Positions 10,801 to 21,221 are shown, counted from the first letter of the stretch. The stretch: 64,000 nt of DNA from Laccaria trichodermophora (GCA_018417955.1 JACTVC010000029.1:706135-770134); one strand, 5' to 3'. The notes: generated by a model not told the origin, from the letters alone. Numbers and translations: made by a program.

Positions 10801-10959
10801 TATGACTCTAATGGCTACTTTGGCCGAGGAAACGAAGGGTTCACTGGGCATGGCCCTCGCAGGGTTGGATGCGGGCATTCAGAGAATGGCGATGAAGAGC
10901 GATTCACAGATGGTGGCATGTTACGTCGACGACACCCTAGTGAGGGCCATGGATTCTGA
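4810..10959 (+). CDS. Large multi-exon gene, unrecognised family, split by a MITE
   Basis: ATG at 4810 (MSEPRQLRSRKPVVVPPLVV) opens a chain of exons joined by short GT..AG introns: 4894-4944, 4986-5034, from 5197, then 5855-6017, 8692-8744, 8933-8991, 9165-9219, 9543-9593 and one ending at about 9882, with stop TGA at 10957-10959. The N-terminal part has two copies of a module ending in GRAKK or SRAKK. Exons around 7290-8190 are Glu/Asp/Ala-rich. Those from 8480 to 9990 are well-mixed, with motifs such as PSWWDVWQMYLRIQ and IPGAKRWSITDITSNGIN. The tail is Gly/Arg-rich. Two lesions or oddities occur: a 591-bp MITE at 6687-7277 and an in-frame TAG at 8223-8225. I do not recognise the family and infer no function. 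Treating 4810-10959 as one gene is inference from continuous phase. Confidence 0.55.
5035..5500 (+). repeat. Tandemly duplicated exon module inside the large gene
   Basis: Two successive exons encode near-identical segments: VVNTTVDEAPTPAAAQRG with RAKK, and VVNTAVDDAPTPAASRPS with RAKK, each followed after an intron by NK(A/S)K and a Ser/Glu-Pro-Glu-Lys-Ser segment. Donors (GTAGGT at 5197, GTATGT near 5374) and acceptors (TGCAG) occupy equivalent positions. The arrangement indicates exon-intron unit duplication within this gene. Confidence 0.65.
5855..6017 (+). other. 163-nt intron with three conserved-core hairpins (intron 6)
   Basis: Donor GTGCGT at 5855, acceptor TTTACAG ending 6017. Removing it joins KQ(V) to VHNIADPDATP in frame, so this intron sits in a coding context. 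Hairpins: 5878-5910 (interrupted stem; CCG/CGG plus CTC/GAG), 5915-5951 (11-bp stem containing GAGTGAAA with TTTCACTC) and 5958-5980 (CAGCG with CGCTG). The third core is GTTAACTCCTTGTTC, in which both changed inner-stem bases still pair (AAC with GTT). Other introns in the same gene are about 50-60 nt. Confidence 0.8.
6679..7285. mobile_element. hAT-like MITE with 8-bp target duplication
   Basis: The element spans 6687-7277 (591 bp). Left end TAGTGATGTGCCGGCC and the reverse complement of the right end TAGTGATGTGACGGCC form terminal inverted repeats that continue imperfectly through GGC- and AAGCCG-rich sequence. CCCAAGAC occurs directly on both sides (6679-6686 and 7278-7285). An 8-bp duplication and a TAGNG terminus fit the hAT superfamily. 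There is no transposase, so it is non-autonomous. It lies in a coding exon of the large gene; with the element and one duplication removed, the flanking frame reads through (REPKT then PDPASSDEDFD). Confidence 0.85.
8193..8237 (+). other. In-frame TAG in a possible 45-nt mini-intron
   Basis: The reading frame upstream (KKVSPPGDGSRE) meets TAG at 8223-8225 and stays open in the same frame downstream (RIHQVRRRLVKG). The stop lies between a GTTTCA at 8193 and a CATCAG ending at 8237. Excising these 45 nt would preserve phase 0. The donor is weak, so a genuine nonsense mutation is equally possible. Confidence 0.35.
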
Positions 10960-11250
10960 AGGGTCTTCAACAGAGGGGGAGTTTTGAGTGACTGGTATGA
11001 GGTGGGGGTGTTTGTTGGGCTTCTCATTGGGACGTTCTACTACTTACTGGTAATGATATATCTACAGACTTTGTAGTGGATGTTTCTGGGGTGCAGTGGG
11101 GTCGGTGGGGGCCTCAGGTTTGCTCTGTCTAGTAGATAGAGTTTCATGGTACTGATTACTCTCCTTGGCTGGACACTGGAGGCACTTTGTAGTTAGTATG
11201 ATGTCCTGTAGTTCGGACACTTGTGGATCAATACAAGTCGGATTTGGGTA
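10960..11250. other. 3' flank, no supported gene
   Basis: Sequence after the stop at 10957 of the large gene. An overlapping frame at 10589-10987 continues to TGA near 10987, but nothing beyond that supports a gene before the minisatellite begins. Confidence 0.5.
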
Positions 11251-11254
11251 TGAG

Positions 11255-11890
11255 AGCTCTAACTTGGCCATACCATGGTATGTTGGTATGGTATAACTTG
11301 GCCATACCTTGGTATATTGGTATGGTATACCTTGGCAATACCATGGTATGTTGGTATGGTATGACTTGGCAATACCATGGTATGGTATACCTTGGCCATA
11401 CCATGGTATGGTATACCTTGGCCATACCATGGTATGGTATAACTTGGCCATACCTTGGTATGTTGGTATGGTATGACTTGGCAATACCATGGTATGGTAT
11501 ACCTTGGCCATACCTTGGTATGTTGGTATGGTATGACTTGGCAATAACATGGTATGGTATACCTTGGCTATACCTTGGCCATACCATGGTATGGTATGAC
11601 TTGGCAATACCATGGTATGGTATACCTTGGCCATACCATGGTATGGTATACCTTGGCCATACCATGGTATGGTATAACTTGGCCATACCTTGGTATGTTG
11701 GTATGGTATGGTATGACTTGGCAATACCATGGTATGGTATAATGTGGTATGGTATACCTTGGCCATACCTTGGTATGTTGGTATGGTATACCTTGGCCAT
11801 ACCATGGTATGGTATGACTGGGCCATACCTTGGTATGGTATAAGTTGGCCATACCATGGTATGGTATGGTATAACTTGGCCATATACCAT
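11255..11890. repeat. GGTATGGTATACC-type minisatellite
   Basis: About 24 units built on (A/C)TTGGCCATACCATGGTATGGTAT, with alternating variants that insert a TTGGTATGTTGGTATGG block. The central CCATACCATGGTATGG is a perfect palindrome, so both strands translate to long frames of HGMVYLGHTM or IPWYGQGIPYH type; these are artefacts. The array continues as degenerate GGTATAGTATGACC after the nested MITE (12270-12300), and related sequence reappears at 13410-13560. Confidence 0.9.
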
Positions 11891-11892
11891 AG

Positions 11893-12265
11893 TACTGTAC
11901 TATTACGACCAACTCTTCACGCCCTTTGGGGTGTGATACCTTTTAACCATCTCTTTGTCACTTCAATGTCCCATGTGATGCGTGACGAAGAGTTTTTGCT
12001 CTTCATTTACTGGTGGATTGGCCCTGTAATCTGTCAATTTTTTGACACAAAGGCTAGGATGTATTCCTTAAGTAGAAAACAGTTCAAAATATGCCAAATA
12101 TGATGTATAAAGTACATGGCACCGCAGGTCCGAAAAAAAATGACGATTTTAGTCTGGAAATTTTCTCTTCAAAACTTGGTGTGATGCGTGACATCACGCC
12201 CACTTCTCTTCATTCAAACCCCTTTGTGATGCGTGACATGAAGACATGGTCGTAATAGTACAGTA
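11893..12265. mobile_element. MITE with TA target sites, nested in the minisatellite
   Basis: CTGTACTATTACGACCA at 11895-11911 is the exact reverse complement of the sequence ending at 12263, and TA flanks both ends (11893-11894, 12264-12265), giving a 369-bp element. It has no coding capacity. Internally GTGATGCGTGAC recurs at about 11976, 12180 and 12226. Minisatellite-like sequence lies on both sides, so insertion followed array formation. TA duplication suggests a Tc1/mariner-type transposase, by inference only. Confidence 0.75.
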
Positions 12266-12299
12266 TAGCTTTAGTATAATTATGGTATAGTATGACCTT

Positions 12300-13400
12300 G
12301 GGATGGCTCTTTACCTTAGGCATGGTGAGCTATAGATACCATACTTGATGTCACCATGTTTAAAGTTCATTGTTTTTGGTTTTGCTTATATAGAGTGCAA
12401 TTTTACATTCTTGGATTCTACAGATAGATAGGATGTAGGTAGCATTGAAGTGAAAGTATTAATTTCTCATTGAGTTGTTCATGTTTAGCAGGTGGCCAAG
12501 TCATGACTTAGTTGAGCCAGGGTTTTGCTTAGCTGGTCAAATATCTCATTCAAACCTTAGTATTCCTTTGTAATCTTTTGGCTAACAAAATTTAGATCTG
12601 CTTGTCATCTACCTGCCAAACCCAAGAACATAACATCTGGGTGAAGCTTGAGCTTTGTGTAAACCAAATCCAAAAAATGAGATATAAAACATGAAAAGAC
12701 TATATGGTAACCATGTAGGGTGATTGTTCAGTGGGTAGTATGACCCATGAAATGAAATGTGAGGTGATCTCTTTCCTATAAGATATTCCTGTTGGTTACC
12801 TTTGTTAAAGTAGCTATTAACACTTAGTTCTAGTATGTAAGTCTTCAATGCATGAAGTCTGGAGTGGTTGATATATGTGCAACACTTCTGTTTATGTTTC
12901 AGAATTCAGAGTGAATTCTTACTTGTCTGGTTCCAAATGAACACTGGGTAAATATATACACATACTTCTTTGACAGCAACAACATGGCACTTTTTGAAAT
13001 CAAATTGCATGTTTTCAAAATGATTTATATGTGGAGTTAAATTAGTTGATTAGTTGAAGTGCATATTTCAGTCTAGGCTGTTTAATAATGATTTAGCTCA
13101 AGTCCCTGCCTTTTCAATGGGTGGTATCATGCATTGTTCAGGACTGATAGTACACAAAATGTCTTCTTTTCTTTTCTTGTAAATGACCACTTCATCACAA
13201 TGGGTGCAGTATTGTTTTATTTGGGCTGAATATTGTTTCAATTCAAAGGACTGGGAATGATATGCACAAAGCTGCCATTTGTAGCCTAATATCTCAGGAA
13301 AAACCTGGAGAACCACCCCACAAAATATGGCACCCAATGGACCACTATTGCAGCCTACAGAAATAATTTATATATTTTGAAAAAAGGACCCCAGACACCC
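12300..13400. other. AT-rich stretch without a supported gene
   Basis: The composition is visibly richer in A/T than the flanks and resembles 55.7-56.7 kb. Short minus-strand frames (12609-12848, 13098-13337) have no recognisable domain and no convincing splice context. I see no other structure here. Confidence 0.5.
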
Positions 13401-13409
13401 TGTGACAGC

Positions 13410-13590
13410 TTTGGTATGATGGTATGAAGTGACATCATACCATATGGTATGGTATAACATGACATGGTATGGTATGGTAACTTGGTATTGGTATGAGTGG
13501 GATATGGTATGGGTTTTCCATTCCATGGTACCATGGTATTGGTATGGTGCTCACATACCACCCTGGAATGGGTACCATTGAGGTACCCTT
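13410..13590. repeat. Second GGTATGGTAT / TACCATGG repeat patch
   Basis: Degenerate copies of GGTATGGTAT and the palindromic TACCATGGTA occur between the AT-rich stretch and the truncated end of the copia element. They belong to the same family as the 11.26-11.89 kb minisatellite. The patch starts where retrotransposon homology stops, so it may mark the breakpoint. Confidence 0.7.
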
Positions 13591-16500
13591 AAATCAAAGA
13601 ATTCATATACCTCATAGGTACCCTAAAATGGGTGACTGAAGTGTCAAATTTTTGGCTGAATTCCTTCTTGAATTCTACCATGGCTTCGTTGTCTGAAGCT
13701 AAAATGATCATGTCATCAACGTGAACTCCGATGATGACAACGTCGTTCCTGATGTGCCTAATATAGACACATTGATCTGAGAATAGCCGCGTGAAACCGA
13801 GTTGAATGAAAGTTTTGTTTAATTTTTCATTCCACACGCGTCCAGACTGTCGTAGTCCATAGAGTGTTCTCTGTAATAATAATACTGAGTCTGTGCCATC
13901 CTCATATCCGGGGATTTGCCTCATGTATATTTGTTCTTTGAGTTCACCATTTAGGTAAGCTCCCACGACATCAACAATGTGGGCAACTAATCCATAAGTG
14001 GCGGCGATGGCTAATAATAGCTGTAAAGTATCAAGGCGCATCACTGGCGCGAAAGTCTCAAAGAAATCGATTCCGGGGATCTGTGAAAATCCTTTGGCAA
14101 CTAATCTTGCTTTGTGCCGTACGATTTTGCCTTCTGCATCGCGTTTTAGGTGGAATACCCATTTACAGTTGATAGCCACTCTATCTTTAGGGATTTTAAC
14201 TTTGATGTATGTCCCTAGATTTTCCAATTGATGGATTTCTGCATCCATTGCCTTTTTCCATTCAGGCCAATCTGGACGGGATCTGGCTTCTTCAGCGTCT
14301 TTTGGATCATCATCCATTTTCAGCACTTTTTCTGTAAGCATGGCATAATCATAAGTTGTCTCCATGTCTTGCAAAAAATTAGTTTCCTCTTCTGTGAGAA
14401 CTGGTACCTGATGCTGCCATTCTCGAGGACCTCTTGCTGCAGGATTATTTAAAAATCTGTAATGGAATGGTGATTTTTTGGCAACACGTGTAGATTTTTC
14501 TCGAGTTGGAATTGGAATCTTCGACGTTTTCGACGTTTTTGGCGTGTCCGTGATCACAGTATTATTAGTACTGATGTTCTCAGGGTTATCGTCTGATGGG
14601 AGATTGTCCGATTGACTATTCTCCCCCTCAATCTCCATAGGACGATTGATTGGGACTTCAACGTCATCATAGTCATGTATTTCTGTGTCGTTGTTTGAGA
14701 AGACAACATTGCGCGAGGTTAAAATTTGGTTGCCGTTCCAATAACGGTAACCTTTGGTGCTGTCGTCAATGCCAACAAAAATGAATGGACGTGATCTAGG
14801 GTCAAGTTTTCTATTTTTCTTGTCTTGTTGTAAAACCCAGCATTTGCAACCGAATTCTTGCAAATGCGCAATATTAGGTTTCTTGTTCCAGAATGCTTCA
14901 TCAGGGGTTTTATCATCCCTTAAGGCACGTGTGGGAGAACGATTTCGGAGATAAGTAGCATATTTGACCGCTTCTGGCCAAAGATAGTAAGTGAGATGTG
15001 GATCTTGTGAATGTAACATAGCACGCGCCTCCGACACCACAGTGCGGTTGCCGCGTTCTGCAATTCCATTCTGTGAGGATGAATATGCTGCTGTGACCTC
15101 GAGGAATATCCCATTGTCTAATAGATATTCCCTAAATTCATCTCCAATATATTCCCCTCCACCATCAACTCTAAGTTTCTTAAGTTTCCGGCCTGTTTGT
15201 GTTTCCACAAATGCCTTGTACTGTTTAAACTTAGATAGCGCCTCCGATTTCTTCTTAAGGAAATAGCGCATTGATCGGCGGGATTTCCCATCAGTGAATG
15301 TGATAAAATACTTTTCTCCCCCTATTCCGGTAGTTTGTGCAGGTCCCCAGATGTCAGATACTGTTAAATCACCGATTTCGGCAATTTCTGTCTTTGATTC
15401 TTGTGGATACGGCGTGACATGCTGTTTTGCAAGAATGCATGCTGGACATTGTTCTGTTGCTGGAACACTTTCATCAACTTCCATACCAGTAACCATCCCT
15501 TTTGACTTCAATTGTTTAATCGAAGCCATATTCAAATGTCCCATAATTTTATGCCATTCATCCCATGTGTGCGTGTTTACTTTTGTTGAGTAAGCGTGGT
15601 CTTGTTTGGTTGAGACCTTGACATTCATAAGGTACAGATTCGAGATCTTGATACCTTTTGCCATAATTGTTTGATTTGGTGCCCTGAATCTCACATCCTT
15701 GTCCGTAAATAGAACTTGTATGTTGGCGCTTGTAACGTGCCCAAGTGAAATGAGATTGTGCGGCGCTTTCGGGATATATAGCACATTTTTGAGAGTGATA
15801 GGATAGGCTTTCCCATCAACATTAGAGATTAGCCTTATTGTTCCCATCCCTTCTACTGGTTGATTTCCTAGTCCCTTAACAAAATGGTTTGATGTTGGAG
15901 TATATTCACTAAAATAACTCCTTTCCGTTGAGATATGGGAAGTACACGCTGAGTCTGCTAACCATGAGTTAGCCATAAGTGAAGCAAATGCCATTTCGGG
16001 TGCGCCATCAATTCCTGCAAAAGCGAAATCATCAATGATTTCATTTGCACGTGCTCCCCCGAACTTTGGCTTCTTGTGATGCTTCTCGTTTGATTGATCA
16101 TTAGATTTAGATCGGCAATCTGCCTGTATATGGCTGCGTTTGCCACATCCATAGCAAATTATTTTCGAATTGTATTTCTTCTTGCCCCATTTGGCAGCTA
16201 GGGCAGTATCATCAGTGCCCTGAATTTTGAGCCGTCTATCGTGCTCAAGGATTCTGGCAATCAGTTGCGGCGCATTGTTAAGCGCAGATGTATCAATAGA
16301 TGAAATGTAATTATTCCAACTATCTGGTAACGATGTAAGTAGAATAATAGAGAATTCTGAGTCCTCTATTTTCTGTCCAAGATTTTGCAATTCTTCCTGA
16401 TAGACTCTCAGGGTCCTGATGTGATCTTCGATGCCAGTGCCATCATCGCACTTGGCCCGAAATAGCTTCCGGCGGGCAAGGACAATTCCTAACGGCCCTT

Positions 16501-16795
16501 GAGCTTCCAATAAGCTCTTCAATGTATCCCAAGCTTCTTTCGATGATTTTGAGCTAGCTATGTAAACCAGTAGTTTATCTGCTACCCGTAATCTTATCGT
16601 CGATAAAGCTGTCCTGTCCTTCTTATCCCATGCTGGTTTCTGGTTGGCATCTGATGGTGCCGTTCCGGGATCGACATATTCCCACAGACCTTGATCTGTC
16701 AAGATGTCTGTCATCTTGATTTTCCATACCGCGTAATTGTCCGCGCCTTTAAGCTGCTCAATCCAGTAAACATTTGATGATCCATTGGTCTCCAT
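13589..16795 (-). mobile_element. Ty1/copia retrotransposon Gag-Pol, truncated within reverse transcriptase
   Basis: A single open frame (about 1068 codons, ATG at 16795) encodes, in order: a Gag region; a CCHC zinc knuckle (CYGCGKRSHIQADC, near residue 214); an aspartic protease motif WLADSACTSHIS; a GAG-preintegrase segment with WHKIMGHLN and CPACILAKQH; an integrase core with acidic residues in DIWGP, RVDGGGEY and the region ending AERGNR; and a copia-type reverse transcriptase with HVDDM. The frame diverges just after the RT (about 13640) and stops at 13589, so RNase H and the 3' LTR are missing. Gag through RT is open, so the copy is young or only recently truncated. Gag, Pol order and the HVDDM motif identify copia rather than gypsy. 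Confidence 0.95.
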
Positions 16796-16887
16796 GTGCT
16801 GCTACGTAATTGATAAGATAAAAGCTGATGAGAGCGAGGTAAGATGTATAGTAGTATGTATGTATGTTTAGGGCTCGGGGCCCATAA

Positions 16888-17016
16888 CCTGTTGGAGCAG
16901 CAAGTACGAGGGAGTGTAAAAGTGAGAAGGTAATGAATTTGGGGACTCTCAGTCCCCCTTATATACTACAAAGATATGTAACTAGAATGTACTACAAACT
17001 ACTATAACTATCTACA
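16888..17016 (-). repeat. Candidate 5' LTR of the copia element
   Basis: On the plus strand a TG..CA-bounded interval of about 129 bp lies just upstream of the Gag start. The adjoining internal sequence (16868-16887, minus sense GGTTATGGGCCCCGAGCCC) is where a primer-binding site would lie. A TATATA motif and purine-rich runs are present. There is no 3' LTR to compare, so boundaries are provisional. Confidence 0.45.
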
Positions 17017-17059
17017 GTGTCCTATATGAGACTAGTATGTGCGCGTGTGCGCGGTATCG

Positions 17060-17400
17060 GCATACCGGAGTTGCCGGTCCGGTCCGCCTCGACTATTCAA
17101 CATCCGAGTCAAGTTGAACAATGCAAATCGGAATGGGTACTGTCTTGTATCCTACATTTTTCGGACGCTGACGGATTGCTCAGAGAAACGACAAGAATGG
17201 TTCTCAAACCTCTCTGCCAAAAATCCCCAAGAGGACACCTATGGCTTGTCAGTTCTGCAGAGGTCTTGCTCTTTCCACTCATAGTGACTCCTGACGCTAC
17301 ACAACTAATTGTCATAAAGGGCGGAAACTAAAATGCGATGGAAGTCGGCCATCGTGCTCCAACTGCAACCGCCGTTCCCTCGCTTGCGAATACTTTGCAG
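17060..17400 (+). pseudogene. Zn2Cys6 transcription factor fragment
   Basis: Two exons joined across an intron 17263-17319 (donor GTCTTG, branch-like CTGAC, acceptor AAAG) encode a perfect binuclear zinc cluster with spacing C-x2-C-x6-C-x6-C-x2-C-x6-C (residues ACQFCRG then RKLKCDGSRPSC, SNCNRRSLACEY). The upstream segment SQTSLPKIPKRTPM fits a basidiomycete factor. An earlier intron (about 17136-17181) is plausible. No convincing start is seen upstream, where the copia LTR ends at about 17016. No fungal-specific factor domain follows before 18.2 kb. Known members bind DNA in the nucleus; this copy looks broken. Confidence 0.7.
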
Positions 17401-18300
17401 TGTATTTCATTTCATTTTTTTACAGTTGTCCAAAACCAACCTACGATTTTCAGTTCTACTCAGCGTTAGATTCTACGGAGTGAGATTTCGTATGACTTGG
17501 CTTGCAGAAATTTTTCAATTTTTATTGCCTATATGTGACCCATATGTTTCTATGCATAGATTTTCGTTACTAGTAGTATTATAATTGCGACTCAGAAAAC
17601 TGCCATGCTTGGATTTATATACCCCGCCCGTTTTGTGCTCCCTCCAGTCCCTCAATGTTCTCGGGCTTATTTTGTAGCCCCCATTCGTGTCGTTCCAACG
17701 AACCCCTTTTTGTCCAAATCCATCAAGAATTGGTAGAACTAATAATAAAATACTGTAAAATAGTATAGGAGAATCCAAAAGACAGGCCGACTATCGATGA
17801 AGTCATGGAGCGTTTCGAGGATATATGTGTTCGCTTGAGCGATAGGAAATTACGTTCTCGTGTTGCGAGCAAGAAGGAACCGTGGATTGTTACACTCTTC
17901 CTATCGTACCCCCACCGACGCACGCAAAATGAACTGGCTCGGAAAGGTATTGCCGCGATACCCAACTGTCCTCCAGAACTCGCCTGCCGTCCTCCCAGTA
18001 TTTTTCAAAGGATTTTCACAAACATCAGGAAACGTTCACGTGTCTGGGTTACCTGGTAACAGACCAAATCAGGTGATTCAGATCAATAAGGCAGCCAGAA
18101 ATAATCCCTGGATACATGAGGTGTCGTTTCTGGATCCAGATGGCCTGTTCTGGATCCAGGTCAAATACAGACCAGCCAGTCACCTTTCCAGGTAGGTTTT
18201 AGTGGGGTGCCAGCAATTTCAGATTGCTTTCCAGTCCTTGGTACAATTGCAATCACGTTAGAAATCGATATATTGCAGTCCCAATCCTACAATGTCCGAC
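17401..18300. other. Stretch without an intact gene downstream of the zinc-cluster exon
   Basis: Open frames on both strands (17723-17965 minus, 17805-18059 and 17860-18195 plus) overlap and lack domains. The segment 18040-18195 is enriched in CCAGGT, and a CTGGATCCAG palindrome occurs twice (about 18133 and 18151). It could be decayed factor sequence or an unrecognised repeat. Confidence 0.4.
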
Positions 18301-18327
18301 GATGTACACTAACTAATTCCTGTGGTA

Positions 18328-18960
18328 TCAGAAACTTCCCAGTCCATTATACCGCCTCAAGAACCAACACTCTCCTCCATTTTCGAGATCAGTGCCCTCC
18401 GAGAAGATGACCCTGACGTGGGGCATCGTTCTACACAAAAGCATTGAGGTCAATTATACCGAATTGTGAGCAATTGAGGACTTACCCCCGACAATCCAAC
18501 GATGCTCAGTGCTCCACTTGTTGGCAGGCGGAGGAAGGCGAGGTCGCGAGATGGCTCCCACATCTTGATGAGCTTGTTGGGAAAATATCCCCCCACGGAG
18601 TGCGTAAGGCTCTTCGTCATATGCATTGACCGTTTCCGCAGACTCGAGCTATCATCGAGGTCAACAAACACCTAACCAAACGAAGGACTCACAGAACGCT
18701 GCGGCTACTCCCCTTCTTGATGAAGGTCTCATACCCACTACCAGGTCTTGCGCCCCCTCGATCAACGCCAGCAGGCTAGATGGCTGATCGCCCCCTGTGG
18801 AAAACGAACGGCCGCGCGAAGCCAATGATCCCTGCGGTCCAACCTTAAAGACGTGCACCATGTCGTGGGCTTAACTCACAGTCAGTGGGGCTATCTGAGT
18901 GTGCATCACGTCGTAGTGGTAGTCGACGATGAGAAGCATTCTACGACTGAAGAGGTAAGT
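18328..18960 (-). pseudogene. Atg18-type PROPPIN remnant
   Basis: Leftward reading gives VMHTQIAPLT (about 18920), then VHVFKVGPQ, then a Ser/Gly-rich loop, YETFIKKGSSRSVL, an intron (about 18655-18700) and SSLRKRSMHMTKSLTHSVGG, YFPNKLIKMWEPSRDLAFLR and LPTSGALSIVGLSG. A separated C-terminus DLENGGECWFLRR appears with stop at 18328. This matches the second half of Atg18/WIPI beta-propellers, which bind phosphoinositides in autophagy. The segment between IAPLT and VHVFK, including where the FRRG lipid-binding motif belongs, is missing. Stops separate the last two blocks, so the copy is not functional. Confidence 0.75.
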
Positions 18961-19242
18961 CCACGAAATGGAGTTCATTTGACGCTTACCGATGGATGAG
19001 ACGTCTAGGGATGTTATGCGACATCGGGAACGCATCCCCTGGATCTGTTTACGAACCCCTTAGTGTTTATCGAGAAAGCGGTGGTCCACTCGTCTAGGCA
19101 AAAACAACGGTCAATACCTGTGTATTGTCGCGGGATAAGCAAGTACTAACGTCTAATCTCGGATAGACTTTCTTCAAAGTCACTGAAAGAGTATTCCTAA
19201 GTAAACGGCTTGCGTTGGATAAGAAACTGAGTACCTTTTTGT

Positions 19243-19994
19243 CTAGAACTCTCTGCAAGCGACGATATTTGCACGGCATCCGTTGTCGATGTCAAAGGCT
19301 ACGCAGAGGAAGGCGCAGGCAGAGATGTTGAACAAGGCAACGTGTTCACGCACTAGGTGGGTTTGAAAGCGCAGGATGTTGCTTCCGCTCGCATATCCAA
19401 TGGGGGCAACTAGAAGGAGGAATATAATGTTGACGAAGGGCTTCAGAGGAGAATAAGGGGGTTTGGCAAACAGTCCTGGGGTTTTGGAGTTTGAAAAGGT
19501 TCGGTGTTTGAGCGTATTGAGTCTTCCGTTGAAGTATTGGGAGTCCAAGGGGGTTCTGTGTTTAAGTTCGAGGTTTCGAGCATCCAACGACATGACATGG
19601 AAATTTATCGACACACCTGCCTCGTTCTGTGCCTAAACTGATATAGCCACAAGTTCTTCGCGTTGATAATGCTCCATACATGAATGACGGTGCTCAGCAC
19701 TAAGCGATGGGGCTGGTTGAAGCTGGTTGAAAAGGAAGAGTTGTTGGGAGATGTTTGGCAGATGTTGAGATTCATCACGCTGTTGCCTCTTCTGGAAGCG
19801 GGGTTCAAACTGACTTGTCGAAATTTCACGATCCATGGTTGCCAAGTCGTTGCTGATCTGGGTTTCCTGGAAAACGTCTGGGAATCAAAAGCCGCCAGGT
19901 GATCAGGCACATCCAGGTAATCCAGCGCGCCCAGGAGCTTGTAGGTTTCCTGATGAAGAGGACGCCCACGAAAAGTTAGGATGGAGGTCAACAC
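19243..19994 (-). CDS. Unrecognised minus-strand coding-like region
   Basis: Two adjacent minus-strand frames meet near 19610. The distal one (19614-19243) contains PPYSPLKPFVNIIFLLLVAP followed by IGYASGSNILRFQTHLVREH, with one hydrophobic, membrane-like segment. The proximal one (about 19845-19633) is Gln/Arg/Ser-rich (DREISTSQFEPRFQKRQQRD). Their mixed composition suggests exons of one decayed gene, but I recognise no family and find no clear start. Confidence 0.3.
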
Positions 19995-20346
19995 GTTGTG
20001 CTTGTGGGAATACTATACCCCGTTGTCCGGTAGGGTATAGCCGACCTTTAGTCCCCCGTGTCGCATGTCTCTTGGCAGAGTCCCTACATCGCTATAATAG
20101 CATGGCAACGATTTTTCTTGTCGAAAGATCATGGGACTCTGGCAGATTTCCGAAGATTTATATATCCCGTCACTTTGAAGCTAATATGCCTTAAGTACCA
20201 GCACCTAGGCGCGGTTTGGGCGCGGTAATGAACCATGTGCGGTGTCATACTTAGATCCAAATCCAAATAAAAAGCTGTTCACCAAACAACTCAAATGAAA
20301 TTCGTTCTATTCGATTGAGGGTCACCGCCTTCCACCTCTGAACTCA

Positions 20347-21170
20347 TCAACCACTCAAACCCCTCCTTCCCGACAATGCTCTTGACCACCTTCCCCACTG
20401 CAACCGAATCCCCCTCCTCATCCACCTTTCTCGTCCAGTGCTAATTTGTGCATCCCGCCACCATACACTTGCCCCTCCAAAATCAACCACGACAACCCTC
20501 TTGGGCGCAATCAAAAGATTATGCGAGAACACCTTTTCATGCATAACTCCCACCTTATTTATCCCCTTGAACACGTCTTCAAACGCCTTGACGTGCCATG
20601 CTTTCAGGAAACCTAGGTCCCTGCCAAGTTGGAGGTCATGCAAGGACACTGCATCCTCAATATACTCAACCACCAAAGCCCAACGCACGATTGCCCGTCT
20701 TTCTTCCTCCAGATCCAAATCTCCCGCTCCATGAAAACGGGGTACATCCACACCCGCAAGGCTTGTCTTGTTCAAAACTTGATACGCATCAATTTCTCTC
20801 TCCCAAGCCCACTTGGCCAGTCGATAATATCTCAACTCTCAAACCACCTCCGGCTCCAAATCGTCTGAATAATCGAGCAGGGGGTCGCCTTCCCAGAATA
20901 TCACGCCGAGGGAATGGCGGTACACAACGGCTTTGAGCTCAGATCCTAACGACCACGGCCGCTTTTCCCGGAGTGTCTGCCGTCGTGTGGGCAGTAGCAG
21001 CGTTCCCACAAGGCTGAGACATACCGCGAGTTATATCTTTCAAGATGTACCGGGAGTCGAAGGAGAGAGGTGGGGATAGGCCTGGTGGTATGTTGTGAGG
21101 ACGGACGACGAGTACTGGGCTTGAAGAGATGGGCGCCGTTACAACTTTTTCAGACATGAATGTAGTGGTG
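20347..21170 (-). pseudogene. Kinase-like (PKL) protein pseudogene
   Basis: Three frame segments together resemble a fungal protein-kinase-like or aminoglycoside-phosphotransferase-like fold: VTAPISSSPVLVVRPHNIPP to TPGKAAVVVRI (to about 20940), ELKAVVYRHSLGVIFWEGDP to LEPEVV, then RYYRLAKWAWEREIDAYQVL to VVVVDFGGASVWW. The first join needs a +1 shift at about 20940; the second is broken by TGA at 20839-20841. The catalytic-loop HGD expected in GV(I/L)HGD reads GVMHEKVFSHN, so the aspartate is gone, though the DFG-like VVVDFGGA is kept. It is inactive on this evidence. Confidence 0.6.
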
Positions 21171-21221
21171 TGCGATGGCAGCGATGTAAGTAACATCGGT
21201 AAAAAGGAAGGAAAAACGAAC

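Noticed and set aside
11062..11912. Open frames of 114-273 codons on both strands
   Set aside because: Products of the palindromic GGTATGGTATACC minisatellite; the translations are short periodic strings.
18040..19950. CCAGGT-rich patches at 18.04-18.20 and 19.86-19.95 kb as a repeat family
   Set aside because: Only short motifs are shared; no alignable unit or boundary could be defined.
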